The notes: generated from the sequence alone by a model not told the origin. A stretch of DNA of 64,000 nucleotides from Neobacillus sp. PS2-9 (GCF_030915525.1 NZ_CP133269.1:4065001-4129000); one strand, 5' to 3'. Shown: positions 45,204-55,626, counted from the stretch's first letter. Numbers and translations: made by a program.

Positions 45204-45550
45204 ACTTAGCACCTCTCCCTTTGTTTTGTTTTTTTATGACTTTCAACTCTCATGAAAGTCGGGTCCGTTGTTAACAAAACAAAGTATAAAGGATTGTGAC
45301 AAATTTGTGAAATTAAATGAAAACGCACACATCTTGTCCCATCTTAGGTTTACGCCATTTTCCTTCGGTTTTCGGCATAACATCTATTTTACTAATAATT
45401 TTATTGGAAGTTATGGGAATATTAATAGTGTGACATTAGGAGTTCTCTTTGGATTCTCTGGGGAATTGGCGGGGGAATTGAACGAATTACGCCAATTATC
45501 GTTTGGTATAAATAAGGCTGCTGTATCGTTATCAGCAGCCTTACTCCTAT
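45204..45550. other. Intergenic region between sulP and spoVR
   Basis: Holds a probable sulP promoter on the minus strand (TTTCAC, 18 bases, TATACT, near 45285-45315) and a hairpin AAGGCTGCTG / CAGCAGCCTT at 45514-45542 that may end spoVR. An open frame on the plus strand (45268-45762) runs into spoVR and has no ribosome binding site or coding character. Confidence 0.5.
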
Positions 45551-46966
45551 TTATAAGTATTTCCGATGGACCCCTTTACCATCATAAGAGAATAGCATTC
45601 GTCTTTCTTCAATCATTGTTTCCATGTGAACAGGTCTGCCCCAAAGCTGCTGCATATATGGAAGCACTTTTTCAAGGTATTTTACGTCTAGTTCGATTCC
45701 CTCATACCAGTGTTTTACATAGAGCTCTCCATTTTTCATATAATCACCGTCAATCACCGTAAGGTATGGAAATCCTCCATTTACCCGCATGTTGACTAGC
45801 TGATCACGGATATGCTCCCATGCTTTATCCACTACTTTGTAATCACGTCCTTGCTTTTGAAAAAGGTACATATCCTCTCTCATCACAAGATCCTTATTTA
45901 AATAATTGCGGAGGAAGGATATATCGGACTCTACTTCACGGACCTCAAACATTTTTTCTCTGCCTGACCCTGGTTTTACCCCTCTGCGTATCATTTCTTC
46001 TGTTGGATTATTATACCGTTCTTCAATGTCCTCAAAGATTTTGATTCCAAGATAATAAGGGTTAATTCCAGTCTTTGACGGCTGGACAACGCCTGCATTT
46101 AATTTCGCAAATTCAATAGCTTCCCCACTGGTTAAATCCATTTCCCTTAAAATCCGTTGGTGCCAATAGGAAGCCCAGCCTTCGTTCATGATTTTTGTCT
46201 CAAGCTGCGGCCAAAAGTAGAGCATTTCTTCCCGCATCATAGTTAAGATGTCACGCTGCCAATCTTCTAGCTCCCTGCTGTAGGTTTCAATGAACAATAA
46301 TAAATCCTTTTCCGGACGTGGAGGGAATTTCTTTTTTCTTGATTGGATTGTTTCTTTCTTTCCCTTGTCATCCAATTTCCAAAGGTCATCATAGGGTGTG
46401 GCAATAGTTGGATTTTCATCAACCTCTTCCTCATCATCCCCAATGGACCAGCTTAACTTCGGTCTCATGAGGGAAGGGTCAATATGCTCATCAATAGCTA
46501 AGACGGCATCAAGGAAGGTTTCTACCTCTTTTTTTCCATATTGAATTTCGTATTGATGGATCCTCTCCGCTGTCGCTGCCATACTCTCAACCATATCCCG
46601 TTTTGTATTTTGGAAACGGACATTATTTTTAAAGAAATCACAATGTGCTAATACGTGCGCGACGATTAACTTGTTCTGAATTAGCGTATTGGAATCCAGT
46701 AAAAACGCGTAGCATGGATTAGAGTTAATGACAAGTTCATAAATCTTACTTAGGCCTAAATCATAATGAAGTTTCATTTTATGAAATTGCTTTCCAAAGC
46801 TCCAATGAGAGAATCGAGTAGGCATTCCATAGGCCCCAAATGTATAAATAATTTCTGCCGGACAAATTTCATAACGCATTGGATAAAAGTCTAATCCAAA
46901 GCCATTTGCAATTTCGGTAATTTCACTAATCGCATACTCTAGTGATTTACGCTCTTCCGCATTCAT
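45551..46966 (-). CDS. spoVR: Stage V sporulation protein R
   Basis: 471 residues from the ATG 7 bases behind AAAGGGGG (B. subtilis SpoVR has 468). Typical SpoVR features are [42 protein letters not shown] and [12 protein letters not shown]. It acts in the mother cell during spore cortex formation; the molecular activity is not known. A sigma-E-like promoter directly upstream supports expression in the mother cell. Confidence 0.97.
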   Translation of the reverse strand: MNAEERKSLEYAISEITEIANGFGLDFYPMRYEICPAEIIYTFGAYGMPTRFSHWSFGKQFHKMKLHYDLGLSKIYELVINSNPCYAFLLDSNTLIQNKLIVAHVLAHCDFFKNNVRFQNTKRDMVESMAATAERIHQYEIQYGKKEVETFLDAVLAIDEHIDPSLMRPKLSWSIGDDEEEVDENPTIATPYDDLWKLDDKGKKETIQSRKKKFPPRPEKDLLLFIETYSRELEDWQRDILTMMREEMLYFWPQLETKIMNEGWASYWHQRILREMDLTSGEAIEFAKLNAGVVQPSKTGINPYYLGIKIFEDIEERYNNPTEEMIRRGVKPGSGREKMFEVREVESDISFLRNYLNKDLVMREDMYLFQKQGRDYKVVDKAWEHIRDQLVNMRVNGGFPYLTVIDGDYMKNGELYVKHWYEGIELDVKYLEKVLPYMQQLWGRPVHMETMIEERRMLFSYDGKGVHRKYL

Positions 46967-46993
46967 TGCCATTCCCCCTTTTCCTCTTACCAC

Positions 46994-47023
46994 AATGTAT
47001 GAAGAAAAGCCGGGATTGATGAA
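46994..47023 (-). promoter_or_regulatory. Sigma-E-like promoter of spoVR
   Basis: On the minus strand TTCATCAA, 14 bases, CATACATT. The -10 fits the sigma-E consensus CATACANT, and the spacing is as expected. It ends about 28 bases before the spoVR ATG. Confidence 0.65.
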
Positions 47024-47053
47024 AAAGAAGGAAAAAACAATAAGCTAGATCGC

Positions 47054-47371
47054 TTATTGTTTTTGAGATTCAACCGTTAAGTTGATTAATTTTTTGTTGG
47101 TAAGATCATGATTTACCTTTATGATAACAAAAAGGTTCTGATTATTTTCTTGTACTTTAAAACGAAAGCCGTCCTCCGCCTTTGATGCATCTATATTTTT
47201 TCGACCTAAATATTCATACTCCCTGATAGGCGCGCCTGGAAAATCAGCCTGTACAACCGCCATCGCAATTCTGCCGTACTTTTCATAATCTGGCTTCTGA
47301 GCATTGCCTGAATTAGTAAAACTAACTAGAAAAAAAGCCATCATTAATATTGAAACAATCGTTTTTTTCAT
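47054..47371 (-). CDS. Secreted DUF3889-type protein
   Basis: 105 residues from the ATG (MKKTIVSILMMAFFLVSF) 8 bases behind GGAGG. A signal peptide ends near SGNA-Q. The mature part reads PDYEKYGRIAMAVVQADFPGAPIREYEYLGRK, typical of the small Bacillus DUF3889 family, which has a YkuD/PepSY-like size but no known activity. It follows the M14 peptidase gene by 42 bases, so the two are probably cotranscribed and exported together. Confidence 0.8.
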   Translation of the reverse strand: MKKTIVSILMMAFFLVSFTNSGNAQKPDYEKYGRIAMAVVQADFPGAPIREYEYLGRKNIDASKAEDGFRFKVQENNQNLFVIIKVNHDLTNKKLINLTVESQKQ

Positions 47372-47413
47372 TTGTTTATCCTCCTGCTTATTTGGTTGTT
47401 TTATTTTCCCCAA

Positions 47414-48412
47414 TCATTTTTCTCTTATGAGTAAATCAGGGATTTTTCTGGCTTCTGCAGCTAGCTTAAGGCCTACCATTCGATTTCGTTTCCATTCTGT
47501 CTTAAAAACGGATAATGGAGGACTCGTTTCACCCACAAGATAGCTAATTTCTATGGTCATGGCAGGACGATGGTAGGTTGTAATAAACCAATCAGTAAAC
47601 CCGCCACCTATTGCTTTCTTAGGTGGCTTTCCTAATTTATAGTCTGTTAATTTTGCGATTTTTTTTGCAATCTTTTTGTCCCTCTTGAGATGTTTTCCAT
47701 TTTTATAGTTCCAAAAAATCTCTCTTCCCGCTGAGTGATAGGCCACTGCTATTGAAGGGTCCACCTCTTTAATAAAATTGGTTAGTGCAATGACTTCCTT
47801 TCCCTCAAGTGGCTTTTTCCCTTTATAAAATTGATAGTGTGGAGATGAGGGATGCTTAGGAAGCTGCATCCAACCGGCAGGGTATTGCCTATTTAAGTCA
47901 ATCCCCACCCCATTAGCTTTCCATCTTGTAAAATCACTAGAGCCTTTATTCATGCTTTTAATACGGTCTCGTTGTTCTTTTGTAATCCTTTCGAAATGGT
48001 TTTGTTGAATTTCTGCACCATCTGGATTTAACATGGGAACAAACCATATGGAAACATCATTAAGGATAGAGGCAGAGGTTAAAGGGTATTTCCTTGATTC
48101 CTCATAAGCATCCGCATAAGACTCCAACATCTTCATTAAAAGCATACTTGTTATCCATTCCCGTCCATGATGGGTACCAACTAAAACGATATTCTTTTTC
48201 CCTTTACCGAGTTTGATTGCCCAAATATCTCTTCCAAAATGAGTGGTTCCAATGGATTTCACTTCTAATTTCCCTTTATGTATTTCCCTTAATTGATTGA
48301 TGTCTTGTTCTAAACGTTCAAAGCTATAGGGTTTATTCGTTTGAATCACATTAGCTTCGCCAACCGTTTCAAAAGAAAATAGCATCAACATAATCACGCA
48401 AAGAATTTTCAC
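47414..48412 (-). CDS. Secreted M14-family metallocarboxypeptidase
   Basis: 332 residues, GTG start behind GGAGG. An N-terminal signal peptide (about 1-20) is followed by the zinc carboxypeptidase domain. Zinc ligands are in THHGREW (His and Glu) and VAYHSAGREIFW (His); substrate residues are in DLNRQYPAGW; the catalytic Glu is in PAMTIEISYLVG. Related Bacillus enzymes act on gamma-D-glutamyl links of wall peptides during sporulation or germination, but that specificity is inferred. It lies between sporulation-related genes. Confidence 0.9.
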   Translation of the reverse strand: MKILCVIMLMLFSFETVGEANVIQTNKPYSFERLEQDINQLREIHKGKLEVKSIGTTHFGRDIWAIKLGKGKKNIVLVGTHHGREWITSMLLMKMLESYADAYEESRKYPLTSASILNDVSIWFVPMLNPDGAEIQQNHFERITKEQRDRIKSMNKGSSDFTRWKANGVGIDLNRQYPAGWMQLPKHPSSPHYQFYKGKKPLEGKEVIALTNFIKEVDPSIAVAYHSAGREIFWNYKNGKHLKRDKKIAKKIAKLTDYKLGKPPKKAIGGGFTDWFITTYHRPAMTIEISYLVGETSPPLSVFKTEWKRNRMVGLKLAAEARKIPDLLIREK

Positions 48413-48563
48413 ATAAGAACCTCCATATTTACAATTAACGAAAGAATTATACAGGTAAAAGTTGAAAACCTTGTTAACAATGGGTGTCCAACATTTTCTG
48501 TGAAAGTTATCTGCAGAATGTCATACAATAATCTCAACTCCTAATAAGGAGGAGATAAAGTAA

Positions 48564-48818
48564 ATGAATAAAGTGGATTACGATCGGGCGTTATATTACA
48601 CACACCGGTCCGAATGGGATAATTTGCTTATATTAATGGTTCGGACAAAAGATCAATTTTTGTCCAAAAGAATTGAACAGTTCCTACATGCGTACAACTT
48701 TGAACGTGACTACACTGTAATTGAAACGAAACTCTATAATTTGCTTCGTTACATCGACCATGCAAACGAAACAATAGAAGCTGATGCAAATGAGATACCG
48801 ATGTATAGTCTTTCCTGA
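48564..48818 (+). CDS. yhdB: YhdB-like protein
   Basis: 84 residues, nearly the same opening as B. subtilis YhdB (DYDRALYYTHRS.WDNLLILMVRT). Small, soluble, rich in Tyr and His. Function unknown. Its place near yhcY-yhcZ is also found in B. subtilis. RBS AAGGAGGAG 8-9 bases before the ATG. Confidence 0.88.
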   Translation: MNKVDYDRALYYTHRSEWDNLLILMVRTKDQFLSKRIEQFLHAYNFERDYTVIETKLYNLLRYIDHANETIEADANEIPMYSLS

Positions 48819-48882
48819 AAAAACAAGTGGATACAGATTTTGTTGAGAGAAAATTTTTACAACCGGGCCAAAGAATTCCACC

Positions 48883-48917
48883 AAAAAAACGGCTTCCATT
48901 TCTGGAGCCGTTTTTTA
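48883..48917. terminator. Bidirectional terminator
   Basis: AAAAACGGCT and AGCCGTTTTT around a loop of about 10 bases, between convergent yhdB and yhcZ. Confidence 0.85.
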
Positions 48918-48924
48918 CCGATTT

Positions 48925-49581
48925 TTATCCTATCTTATCATTTTTGATTACTCCATTACGTACCGCAAAAAGAGCAGCCTGTGTACGATCCGCTAGCTCA
49001 AGCTTTGCTAAAACATTGGAAACATGGGTTTTTACCGTCTTTTCAGTAATAAATAACGATGAAGCAATTTCTTTATTACTTTTTCCACTAGCTATTTCCT
49101 TAAGGACTTCCAACTCTCTTTTGGTCAACTCATTCAAATGGTTCTTGCCCTCATTTTGTTTCGAGGTTAAATAGGTTAATAAATGAGTCGTTGCTTTTGG
49201 ATGCAATTGATTTTCACCATTCATTAACATTTTTATTGCCTTCACTAGCTCATCGGGTTCTATATCCTTCAATTGATAGCCTGAGGCACCCGCTTCAATT
49301 GCAGGTATTACATGGTTCTGGTCCGAAAAACTGGTTAGTATCATTACCTTCATACTTGGATGCTTTGCTTTAATTTTCTGTGTTGCTTCAATTCCGTCCA
49401 TAACCGGCATGACTAGATCCATTAAAACTAGGTCGGGCATTAATCGGTCTACTAACTCAACCGCTTCTTCTCCATTTTTCGCTTCTCCTACAATTTCAAT
49501 ATTTTCTTGTGTCTTTAAGAAAAACACCAAGCCTCTACGTACGACATGATGATCATCGGCTATTAGTATTCGAATACTCAA
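48925..49581 (-). CDS. yhcZ: NarL/LuxR-type response regulator YhcZ
   Basis: 218 residues, TTG start behind GGGGGG. The receiver has Asp pair ADDH, phospho-acceptor in DLVLMDLVMPVMDG and Lys in QLKDIEP. The LuxR helix-turn-helix is LTKRELEVLKEIASGKSNKEIASSLFITEKTVKTHVSNVLAKL. It pairs with YhcY, 12 bases upstream. Targets in B. subtilis are poorly defined. Confidence 0.92.
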   Translation of the reverse strand: MSIRILIADDHHVVRRGLVFFLKTQENIEIVGEAKNGEEAVELVDRLMPDLVLMDLVMPVMDGIEATQKIKAKHPSMKVMILTSFSDQNHVIPAIEAGASGYQLKDIEPDELVKAIKMLMNGENQLHPKATTHLLTYLTSKQNEGKNHLNELTKRELEVLKEIASGKSNKEIASSLFITEKTVKTHVSNVLAKLELADRTQAALFAVRNGVIKNDKIG

Positions 49582-49593
49582 AATTATCCCCCC

Positions 49594-50709
49594 TTAAAAC
49601 GGAATACTGACTCGTAGCTTTGCCCCTTTGTTTAGCTCACTTTCCAAATAAAAGGTTCCGCCTAAAGACTCCGCTCTGTTTCTCATGCTTTTTAGACCGA
49701 GCGATGGAAGCTCAGCACCTTCATCATAAGTAAACCCACATCCATTGTCTTTTATTTCTATGGTTATTCTGCTATCACTTCCATGAACTAATAAATGAAC
49801 ATCAGATTGTTGTGAATGTTTTTTGCAATTAGCTAATGCTTCTTGGCTAATTCTAAAAACAGCCTCCTCAATTCTGCTTGGTAGATTAATGACCCCGTTT
49901 ATTTTTATATTTGTATTTAATCCTAGCATTTCACCATAACTCGATAGTGCACTAACAATGCCTTGCTCTAATCCCTTTGGGCGTAACTGCCAAATAAGCG
50001 CTCTCATTTCATTTAATGCCTCTTGGGCTAAATCTTGAATATAACTAAAGGTTTCTTTCACCTCTTGATCCGTTGTCATTTCTTTCCCCCCACGGGCAGT
50101 CAGGCTTAAAGAGAAAAGGAGTTGATTAACAGAATCGTGCAGGTCTCTTGCTAATCTATTTCTTTCTGCTGTTAAAGCAATGTCTTGTTCTTTTTGTGTT
50201 AGATTTATCCTTTTTATAGCTGAGCCAATCTGCAAGGCAACTGATTCTAATAGAGCTAGCTCCTCATTGTTAAAGCTTGTTTTATTCGGTGACCCTACAT
50301 TTAATAATCCAAATTTTTCTTTCCCTGCTTTGAGTGGTACGGTCGCATGATGGGTTAATCCCCATGTATCCCCTAACTTATGTTCAATTGCATCTTCCAA
50401 GCGCATACATTCAATAATATTAGTTGCCTTATCTAGTCGACCTTTATTATAGCGATTAATACACCAGCAATCGCCGTTGCACATGGGAGCATACTTGTTG
50501 TCGGATAACGCGGGGGGAAGATTTTCTTTCGCAGCTAATGTAAAGGAGCCAGCATCATCAATAAGAAAGATCCATCCAGTTTGTAAACCGGTTACATGTA
50601 AAAGCTTCTTTAGAACCTCTGAAAGTACATTGTTTATGTCAGTTCCTTGGTTCAATAACTCGGCAATTTCTTTTAAAATTTGTAAATCCGAATGGTGACA
50701 CGTACTCAT
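49594..50709 (-). CDS. yhcY: GAF-domain histidine kinase YhcY
   Basis: 371 residues from the second ATG (MSTCHHSDL); the first lies too near the GGGGGA site. A cytoplasmic GAF domain (about 20-160) holds a cysteine cluster (MCNGDCWCINRY, then IECM) that could bind a cofactor or sense redox state. The HisKA_3 H-box is ERNRLARDLHDSVNQLLFSLSL, and the ATPase part ends SLGLKSMRNRAESLGG. It phosphorylates YhcZ. Directly upstream is the gene-free block with the IS element. Confidence 0.9.
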   Translation of the reverse strand: MSTCHHSDLQILKEIAELLNQGTDINNVLSEVLKKLLHVTGLQTGWIFLIDDAGSFTLAAKENLPPALSDNKYAPMCNGDCWCINRYNKGRLDKATNIIECMRLEDAIEHKLGDTWGLTHHATVPLKAGKEKFGLLNVGSPNKTSFNNEELALLESVALQIGSAIKRINLTQKEQDIALTAERNRLARDLHDSVNQLLFSLSLTARGGKEMTTDQEVKETFSYIQDLAQEALNEMRALIWQLRPKGLEQGIVSALSSYGEMLGLNTNIKINGVINLPSRIEEAVFRISQEALANCKKHSQQSDVHLLVHGSDSRITIEIKDNGCGFTYDEGAELPSLGLKSMRNRAESLGGTFYLESELNKGAKLRVSIPF

Positions 50710-51315
50710 AAACATCCCCCTGAAAATTCCAACTCTTGCAATTATTATAACGCTTTTCTTCTGCTAATTCCTTAGAAAAAAGTATGGTTTCTTCTCCGAC
50801 TTAAGTCGTAAAGAATAGAGGCTGACTCCTATGAGTAACAGATTCCATATTCGGGTGCTTTTTTATTAAAAGACACGAGAATTGATGTATGAATTGGCAT
50901 ACGTCTTTTTCAATATTTATCAAGGTTTCTAAGAAATTTCATTAACTTTGACACAGTAATTGACATCATTATTATGATGGACAATAAGTTTTGTACAATA
51001 AAAAAAGTGGGGCAAAACTTCTGTCATTTGCTGTGCCGTTTGATCTTTATAAGCTGGTGGTTAAAAGCTGCTGATTTCCGTATCTTAGGATCAAGAGGGT
51101 CCTCACTTATCGGTTGAGGGAGCAGGTTAAGCACCAGATCTGTAAATAGACGGAAAAATTCCGCTTATTTAGTAATTCTTATAAAAAAAAGCTTAAACAG
51201 ACGGAGAAATTCCGCCTATTGACTCGAAAAATGTGAAAATGAGGAGATTTTGCTTGGTATAACCGGAAAAACTCCGCTTAATTTACCCTGAAACGAGCAC
51301 GATTCTAAATTTAAC

Positions 51316-52715
51316 AGTCAAGCCCATTATTATGTGTAAATTCATTCCTCATGAAAAGCAATGTTAAGCAGATGATTTATTTTTGGTGTACTGGAAGGGG
51401 GTACCCCCTTCCAGTACACCAAAAATTCGCGCTTCGGGTCGCTATTTTTTCTCTTCTTTGTCCTGAATTATTCTTCTTCCTACTTCCTCGGCATAGTCCA
51501 TTAAGACCGCTCCAATTAATCTGAAAGCTGACTGTGTATTAGGAAATATTCTAATTACCCTCTCTCTTCTCCGGACTTCCTCATTGATTCTTTCTAACGA
51601 GTTTGTACTTCGAATATGCTTATGATATTTCGGTTTCTCATTCAAGTATTGAATGGCATCTTCGAAGCCTTCCTCTAATATTTCTATGGCCTTGTCTAAT
51701 TTTGAATTGCCACTAAATTGCTCAATGAACTCTTTCTTATATTTTCTGGCTTCCTCTACGGTCGCTACTTCAAATATTCTCTTTAACCCGATTTTGACTT
51801 CATCCATACCCTTTTTAGGCATATGGGTTATGATATTCTTTTTGAAGTGTACCGTACATCTTTGCCAGGCAGATCCTACAAACTCCGTTCCGATGGCAGC
51901 TTTTAACCCTTTGTGTGCATCAGAAATGATTAGCTTAGGTGATTGTAGACCTCTAGACTGTAAGTATTGGAAGAAACGCTGCCAAGCTTCAGTACTCTCT
52001 TTATGATCTACTCTCAAACCAAGAATTTCACGCCTATTGTTCTCGTCAACAGCCGTTGCGATATAAACAGCTTTAGATACGACACGGTTATGTTCTCTTA
52101 CTTTGATATACATGGCATCTGCAAAGATATATGGGTAGTACATTGTGTTCAGGGGCCGACTTGCCCATTGATTCACTACAGGATCTAGCTTTTCTGTAAG
52201 AGTGGATACAAATGATTTAGAGACCTTATTCCCACAGAGTTGTTCCACAATATTGGAAACCTTTCTTGTGGAAACCCCATTCACCACCATTTCAAGCATA
52301 GCTAATACAAATGATTGGTCACACCGGGCATATTGTTCAAACACTGTAGTTGAAAACTCTCCACTACGAGTACGAGGTACTCTAAGCGTAATTTTTCCAA
52401 TGCTAAATAATAAATCACGATCATAATATCCATTGCGGTAGTCACGACGTAAGCTTGAACGTTCGTAAGAACCGGCTTGTAAGAACTCATCGCGTTCTTT
52501 TTCCATAACAGAGTTTAATACAAGGACAATAGAAGCTTTGATGACAGCGTCTATATCAGAGTTCATAACAGAATCTTTTAAATCATCAATATTTAGGTTA
52601 AACTGTATTTGAGTCATAATTAATTCCTCCACATTGTTTTCGTCGCTGATAACATTGTAGCCATGAGGAATTAATTTGACTCATTTTCTTTTTACACAAT
52701 TATATGGACTTAATC
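51316..52715 (-). mobile_element. IS256-family insertion sequence, complete, with target duplication
   Basis: 1400 bp. The right end is GATTAAGTCCATATAATTG (read inward), close to IS256 ends; the left end AGTCAAGCCCATTATTATG matches it imperfectly (conserved TGTGTAAA in both). The exact 8-bp direct repeat AATTTAAC flanks it at 51308-51315 and 52716-52723, the target length usual for IS256. The transposase is intact, so it may be active. Confidence 0.93.
51442..52617 (-). CDS. IS256-family transposase
   Basis: 391 residues from the ATG behind GGAGG (MTQIQFNLNIDD). The family features are complete: GYYDRDLLFSIGKITLRVPRTRSGEF, the catalytic Asp residues in IFADAMYIKV and LIISDAHKGL, WQRCTVHFKKNI, and the Glu in STNSLERINEEVRRR. 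It moves the surrounding IS by a DDE mechanism through a circular intermediate. No frameshift or stop interrupts it. Confidence 0.96.
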   Translation of the reverse strand: MTQIQFNLNIDDLKDSVMNSDIDAVIKASIVLVLNSVMEKERDEFLQAGSYERSSLRRDYRNGYYDRDLLFSIGKITLRVPRTRSGEFSTTVFEQYARCDQSFVLAMLEMVVNGVSTRKVSNIVEQLCGNKVSKSFVSTLTEKLDPVVNQWASRPLNTMYYPYIFADAMYIKVREHNRVVSKAVYIATAVDENNRREILGLRVDHKESTEAWQRFFQYLQSRGLQSPKLIISDAHKGLKAAIGTEFVGSAWQRCTVHFKKNIITHMPKKGMDEVKIGLKRIFEVATVEEARKYKKEFIEQFSGNSKLDKAIEILEEGFEDAIQYLNEKPKYHKHIRSTNSLERINEEVRRRERVIRIFPNTQSAFRLIGAVLMDYAEEVGRRIIQDKEEKK

Positions 52716-52971
52716 AATTTAACCGGAAAAACTCCGCTTATTTTACTATTGCTGGTTACTCGATTAAGGACAAGACATCCAATTCAAATGGGAGTGAGGT
52801 TTATTTAAATAAGGTATTTTTATTCCTAATAAAGAAACTCGCCAAATTACTATGGCGAGTTTTACTTTTTATATACCAATAACGATGCCAATCCGACTGT
52901 CATTTCAGCAAGTATTTTAATACAATCACTTCGAAACGGAACCCTTTACTCTTAGGAGCCAGCCTCTAATA

Positions 52972-53694
52972 TTATGCTATTGGATATTGCTGTGCGAATG
53001 GATGGATGACAATTTCATCAATTAACATATGCTTCGGAGCAGACGCCATGTAAACAACTGCGTTTGCAATATCTTCTACTTTTAACCAATCTTTTTTCTC
53101 TGGCAAACCTTGTGTAGATTCCGCAAAGTATGTATCAACCATTCCAGGATTAATGGTTCCAACCCGTATTCCATATTCCCGAACTTCCTGGGCAACTGAG
53201 CCTGAGAAACCTTGTACAGCATATTTTGTTGCTGTATAGGCAGCCCCATTAGGAATCGTATACCGTGCAACATCAGATGAAATCGTAATAATGGTTCCGG
53301 TCCTTCTTTCCTTCATATGTGGAAGGACAGCCTTTGTGGCTAAGAACACCCCTTGAACATTTACCTCAAAAACCTTTTTCCATTCTTCGAGAGTAACTTG
53401 CTCTGTTAATTTAAAGAATCCAACACCTGCGTTATTTACTAGAAGATCCACAGCTCCGTAGACTTCAATTGTCTTATTTACTACACTCTCCATATCCTCT
53501 TCTTTTGAGACATCTGCTTGAATAGGATTAATATCGGGAAAGCCCATTTCCTTTAATTCTTCTGCTGTTTTTAAAATTTGGGAAGAGCTGCCAACAATGG
53601 TTAATTTCATCCCTTGTTCAGCTAGTTTTACGGCAATTTCCCTGCCAATTCCACGCGATGCACCGGTTACAATAGCAATTTGATTTTGTAGCAT
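52972..53694 (-). CDS. Short-chain dehydrogenase/reductase
   Basis: 240 residues from the ATG (MLQNQIAIVTG) behind AAAGGAG. Cofactor loop TGASRGIG (near 10-17), NNAGVG, catalytic Ser in ISSDVAR and YTATK (YxxxK). The C-terminus (HMLIDEIVIHPFAQQYPIA) is typical of a FabG-like/YdfG-like clan of Bacillus. Likely an NAD(P)-dependent oxidoreductase; substrate unknown. It lies 45 bases behind pgcA and may share its transcript. Confidence 0.92.
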   Translation of the reverse strand: MLQNQIAIVTGASRGIGREIAVKLAEQGMKLTIVGSSSQILKTAEELKEMGFPDINPIQADVSKEEDMESVVNKTIEVYGAVDLLVNNAGVGFFKLTEQVTLEEWKKVFEVNVQGVFLATKAVLPHMKERRTGTIITISSDVARYTIPNGAAYTATKYAVQGFSGSVAQEVREYGIRVGTINPGMVDTYFAESTQGLPEKKDWLKVEDIANAVVYMASAPKHMLIDEIVIHPFAQQYPIA

Positions 53695-53739
53695 GATTGT
53701 TTCTCCTTTCGTGATGAGTTTCATTGTTGTTTTTTGCTC

Positions 53740-55482
53740 TTACCGTTCTTGAATCATTTTCATTTTTCTTTCCACTACATCCATAAATTCTTTTTCCACT
53801 GCTTGAAGTTTCAGCTTACTATCCTCCAAACGATCACTGTTTACACCAAAGTAGAATTTAACCTTTGGTTCTGTGCCTGATGGTCTTAAGCAAACCCATG
53901 TACCGTCTTCAAAAGTATATTTTAGCACATTAGATTTAGGCAGCTGAATCTTCTCTTCTTTCGTATTCGTTAACCGAATACCAGTTAAATAATCCTCCGT
54001 TGTAGCGGTCTTTAAGGAACCTAAATTAGTTAATGGCTCCATTCGGAAGGAAGCTAGTAGACTTTGAATCATTTCTGCTCCTTCTTTCCCCTTCAATGTT
54101 AACGAACGAAGGCCTTCCTGATAAAAACCGTATTTTTCAAACACCTGCATCATTCCATTATAGAGGGACAAGCCTTGTTTTTTATAAAAGGCACAAACCT
54201 CTGTGGCTAAGAGAGCAGCCTGAATGGCGTCTTTATCACGGGCAAAGTCGCCGATTAAGTACCCATAGGACTCTTCATAACCAAATAAGAAGGTATGGTC
54301 ACCTGTTTCTTCATACTCCTTTATTTTCTCAGCAATAAACTTAAAACCTGTTAAAACGTCTATTGTTTCAAGGACATACGCTGAGGTGATTTTTCTTCCT
54401 AACTCAGAGGTAACAATCGTTTTTAAAACCACTCCATTTTGAGGCAATGTTCCCTTTTCTTTTTTCTGAGAAAGGAGATAATCAAGCAATAATGCCCCAG
54501 TTTGATTTCCAGTCAGAACGACATACTCTCCTTCCTCATTACGTACCGCGATACCAAGACGGTCAGCATCTGGATCGGTTGCAATTAGTAGGTCAGCCCC
54601 CACTATTAAGCCATCGCGGATAGCTAATTGAAAAGCAGCATGTTCTTCCGGATTAGGACTTTTCACTGTAGAAAATTCAGCGTCCGGAATCTCCTGCTCC
54701 TTTACAACTGTTACATTTTTATACCCTAATGCAGAGAGTGCAGCGCGAACCGGCTTATTGGCTGTCCCATGTAATGGGGTAAAAACCACTTTAACATTGG
54801 CCTCTTCTGAGAGATTGGGATTCTCTGAAATCGTTTTGAGTTTTTCAGTATAAGCTTGGTCTATTTCCGAACCGATTGTCTTAATTAATCCAGCAGCTCT
54901 TAATTGATCTTCACTGCCGACTTCAATCAATAGCTCGTTTTCTATTTCATTGACCTTTGAAATAACTTGATCAGCAGGAATAGGCGGAAGCTGACCACCA
55001 TCTGATCCATACACTTTGTACCCATTATACTCCGGTGGATTATGACTGGCAGTTATAACAATACCAGAAAAGGCATGTAGGTACCTTAAGGCAAAGGAAA
55101 GTTCAGGGGTCGGTCTTAATTCGTCAAATATATAGGTTTGAATTCCTTTGGTAGCTAGTGTTTTTGCAGCCTCCAAGGCAAACTCAGGAGACTTATGACG
55201 TGAATCATAAGCAATAACAACCCCTCTTTGTTTTGCTTCTAATCCTTGTTCCTCTATGTATGCAGCTAAACCTGCTGATGCTTTACGAACCGTATAGATG
55301 TTCATTCGATTTGTACCTGCACCAATCTCACCGCGCATTCCGCCTGTTCCAAATTCTAAATTCTTATAAAAAGCCTCTTCTAGTTGTTTTTCATCATTCT
55401 TCCACTCATTTAGTTGAGCTTGTAATTCAGCATCTAAGCCTTCGAACTCCATCCAGCTTTTTGCAACTGTTTTCCAGTTCAT
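53740..55482 (-). CDS. pgcA: Alpha-phosphoglucomutase
   Basis: 580 residues, as in B. subtilis PgcA (YhxB). The phosphoserine loop is [16 protein letters not shown], the metal loop DPDADRLG, the sugar loop [12 protein letters not shown] and the phosphate-binding end [12 protein letters not shown]. It interconverts glucose 6-phosphate and glucose 1-phosphate, which feeds UDP-glucose for teichoic acid glucosylation, glycolipid anchors and cell-size control by UgtP. RBS AGGAGGGG. No missing residue was noticed. Confidence 0.96.
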   Translation of the reverse strand: MNWKTVAKSWMEFEGLDAELQAQLNEWKNDEKQLEEAFYKNLEFGTGGMRGEIGAGTNRMNIYTVRKASAGLAAYIEEQGLEAKQRGVVIAYDSRHKSPEFALEAAKTLATKGIQTYIFDELRPTPELSFALRYLHAFSGIVITASHNPPEYNGYKVYGSDGGQLPPIPADQVISKVNEIENELLIEVGSEDQLRAAGLIKTIGSEIDQAYTEKLKTISENPNLSEEANVKVVFTPLHGTANKPVRAALSALGYKNVTVVKEQEIPDAEFSTVKSPNPEEHAAFQLAIRDGLIVGADLLIATDPDADRLGIAVRNEEGEYVVLTGNQTGALLLDYLLSQKKEKGTLPQNGVVLKTIVTSELGRKITSAYVLETIDVLTGFKFIAEKIKEYEETGDHTFLFGYEESYGYLIGDFARDKDAIQAALLATEVCAFYKKQGLSLYNGMMQVFEKYGFYQEGLRSLTLKGKEGAEMIQSLLASFRMEPLTNLGSLKTATTEDYLTGIRLTNTKEEKIQLPKSNVLKYTFEDGTWVCLRPSGTEPKVKFYFGVNSDRLEDSKLKLQAVEKEFMDVVERKMKMIQER

Positions 55483-55590
55483 TTGTTCCCCTCCTCATCC
55501 ATCTATTTAATATTGTTTCTAAGTAATAGCCTGATACTCCTTTAAAAATCACTCAAAATAAGCCGACAATTTTTGCAAAGTGTTGAAATA

Positions 55591-55621
55591 GAAAAAAGCC
55601 TGATTTGCATCAGGCTCGGTT
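55591..55621 (-). terminator. Terminator after yhcU
   Basis: AGCCTGAT, TTGC, ATCAGGCT, followed by Ts on the minus strand. Confidence 0.8.
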
Positions 55622-55626
55622 TGTTC

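Larger units (their letters stand above)
50817..52967. repeat. Gene-free block with ~41-bp inverted ends and internal hairpin repeats, split by an IS
   Basis: The ends 50817-50857 and 52927-52967 are imperfect inverted repeats (about 29 of 41 positions), each opening AGAGGCTGRCTCCTAWGAG. AAT flanks both sides. Four copies of CGGA-5 bases-TCCG followed by CTTATTT or close variants lie inside at 51148, 51199, 51261 and 52721, some 50-60 bases apart if the IS is removed. Without the IS the block is about 743 bp. No ORF in it looks coding. Confidence 0.55.

Noticed and set aside
45268..45762. 164-codon plus-strand frame
   Set aside because: No ribosome binding site, runs antisense into spoVR, composition unlike coding sequence.
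47414..48412. M14 peptidase and DUF3889 gene considered as a toxin/immunity-type pair
   Set aside because: Both have secretion signals and belong to ordinary Bacillus families; nothing supports immunity.
51148..52744. Periodic CGGA-N5-TCCG units considered as a CRISPR array
   Set aside because: Only four imperfect units, each about 20 bp, uneven spacing, no cas genes, and one unit separated by an IS.
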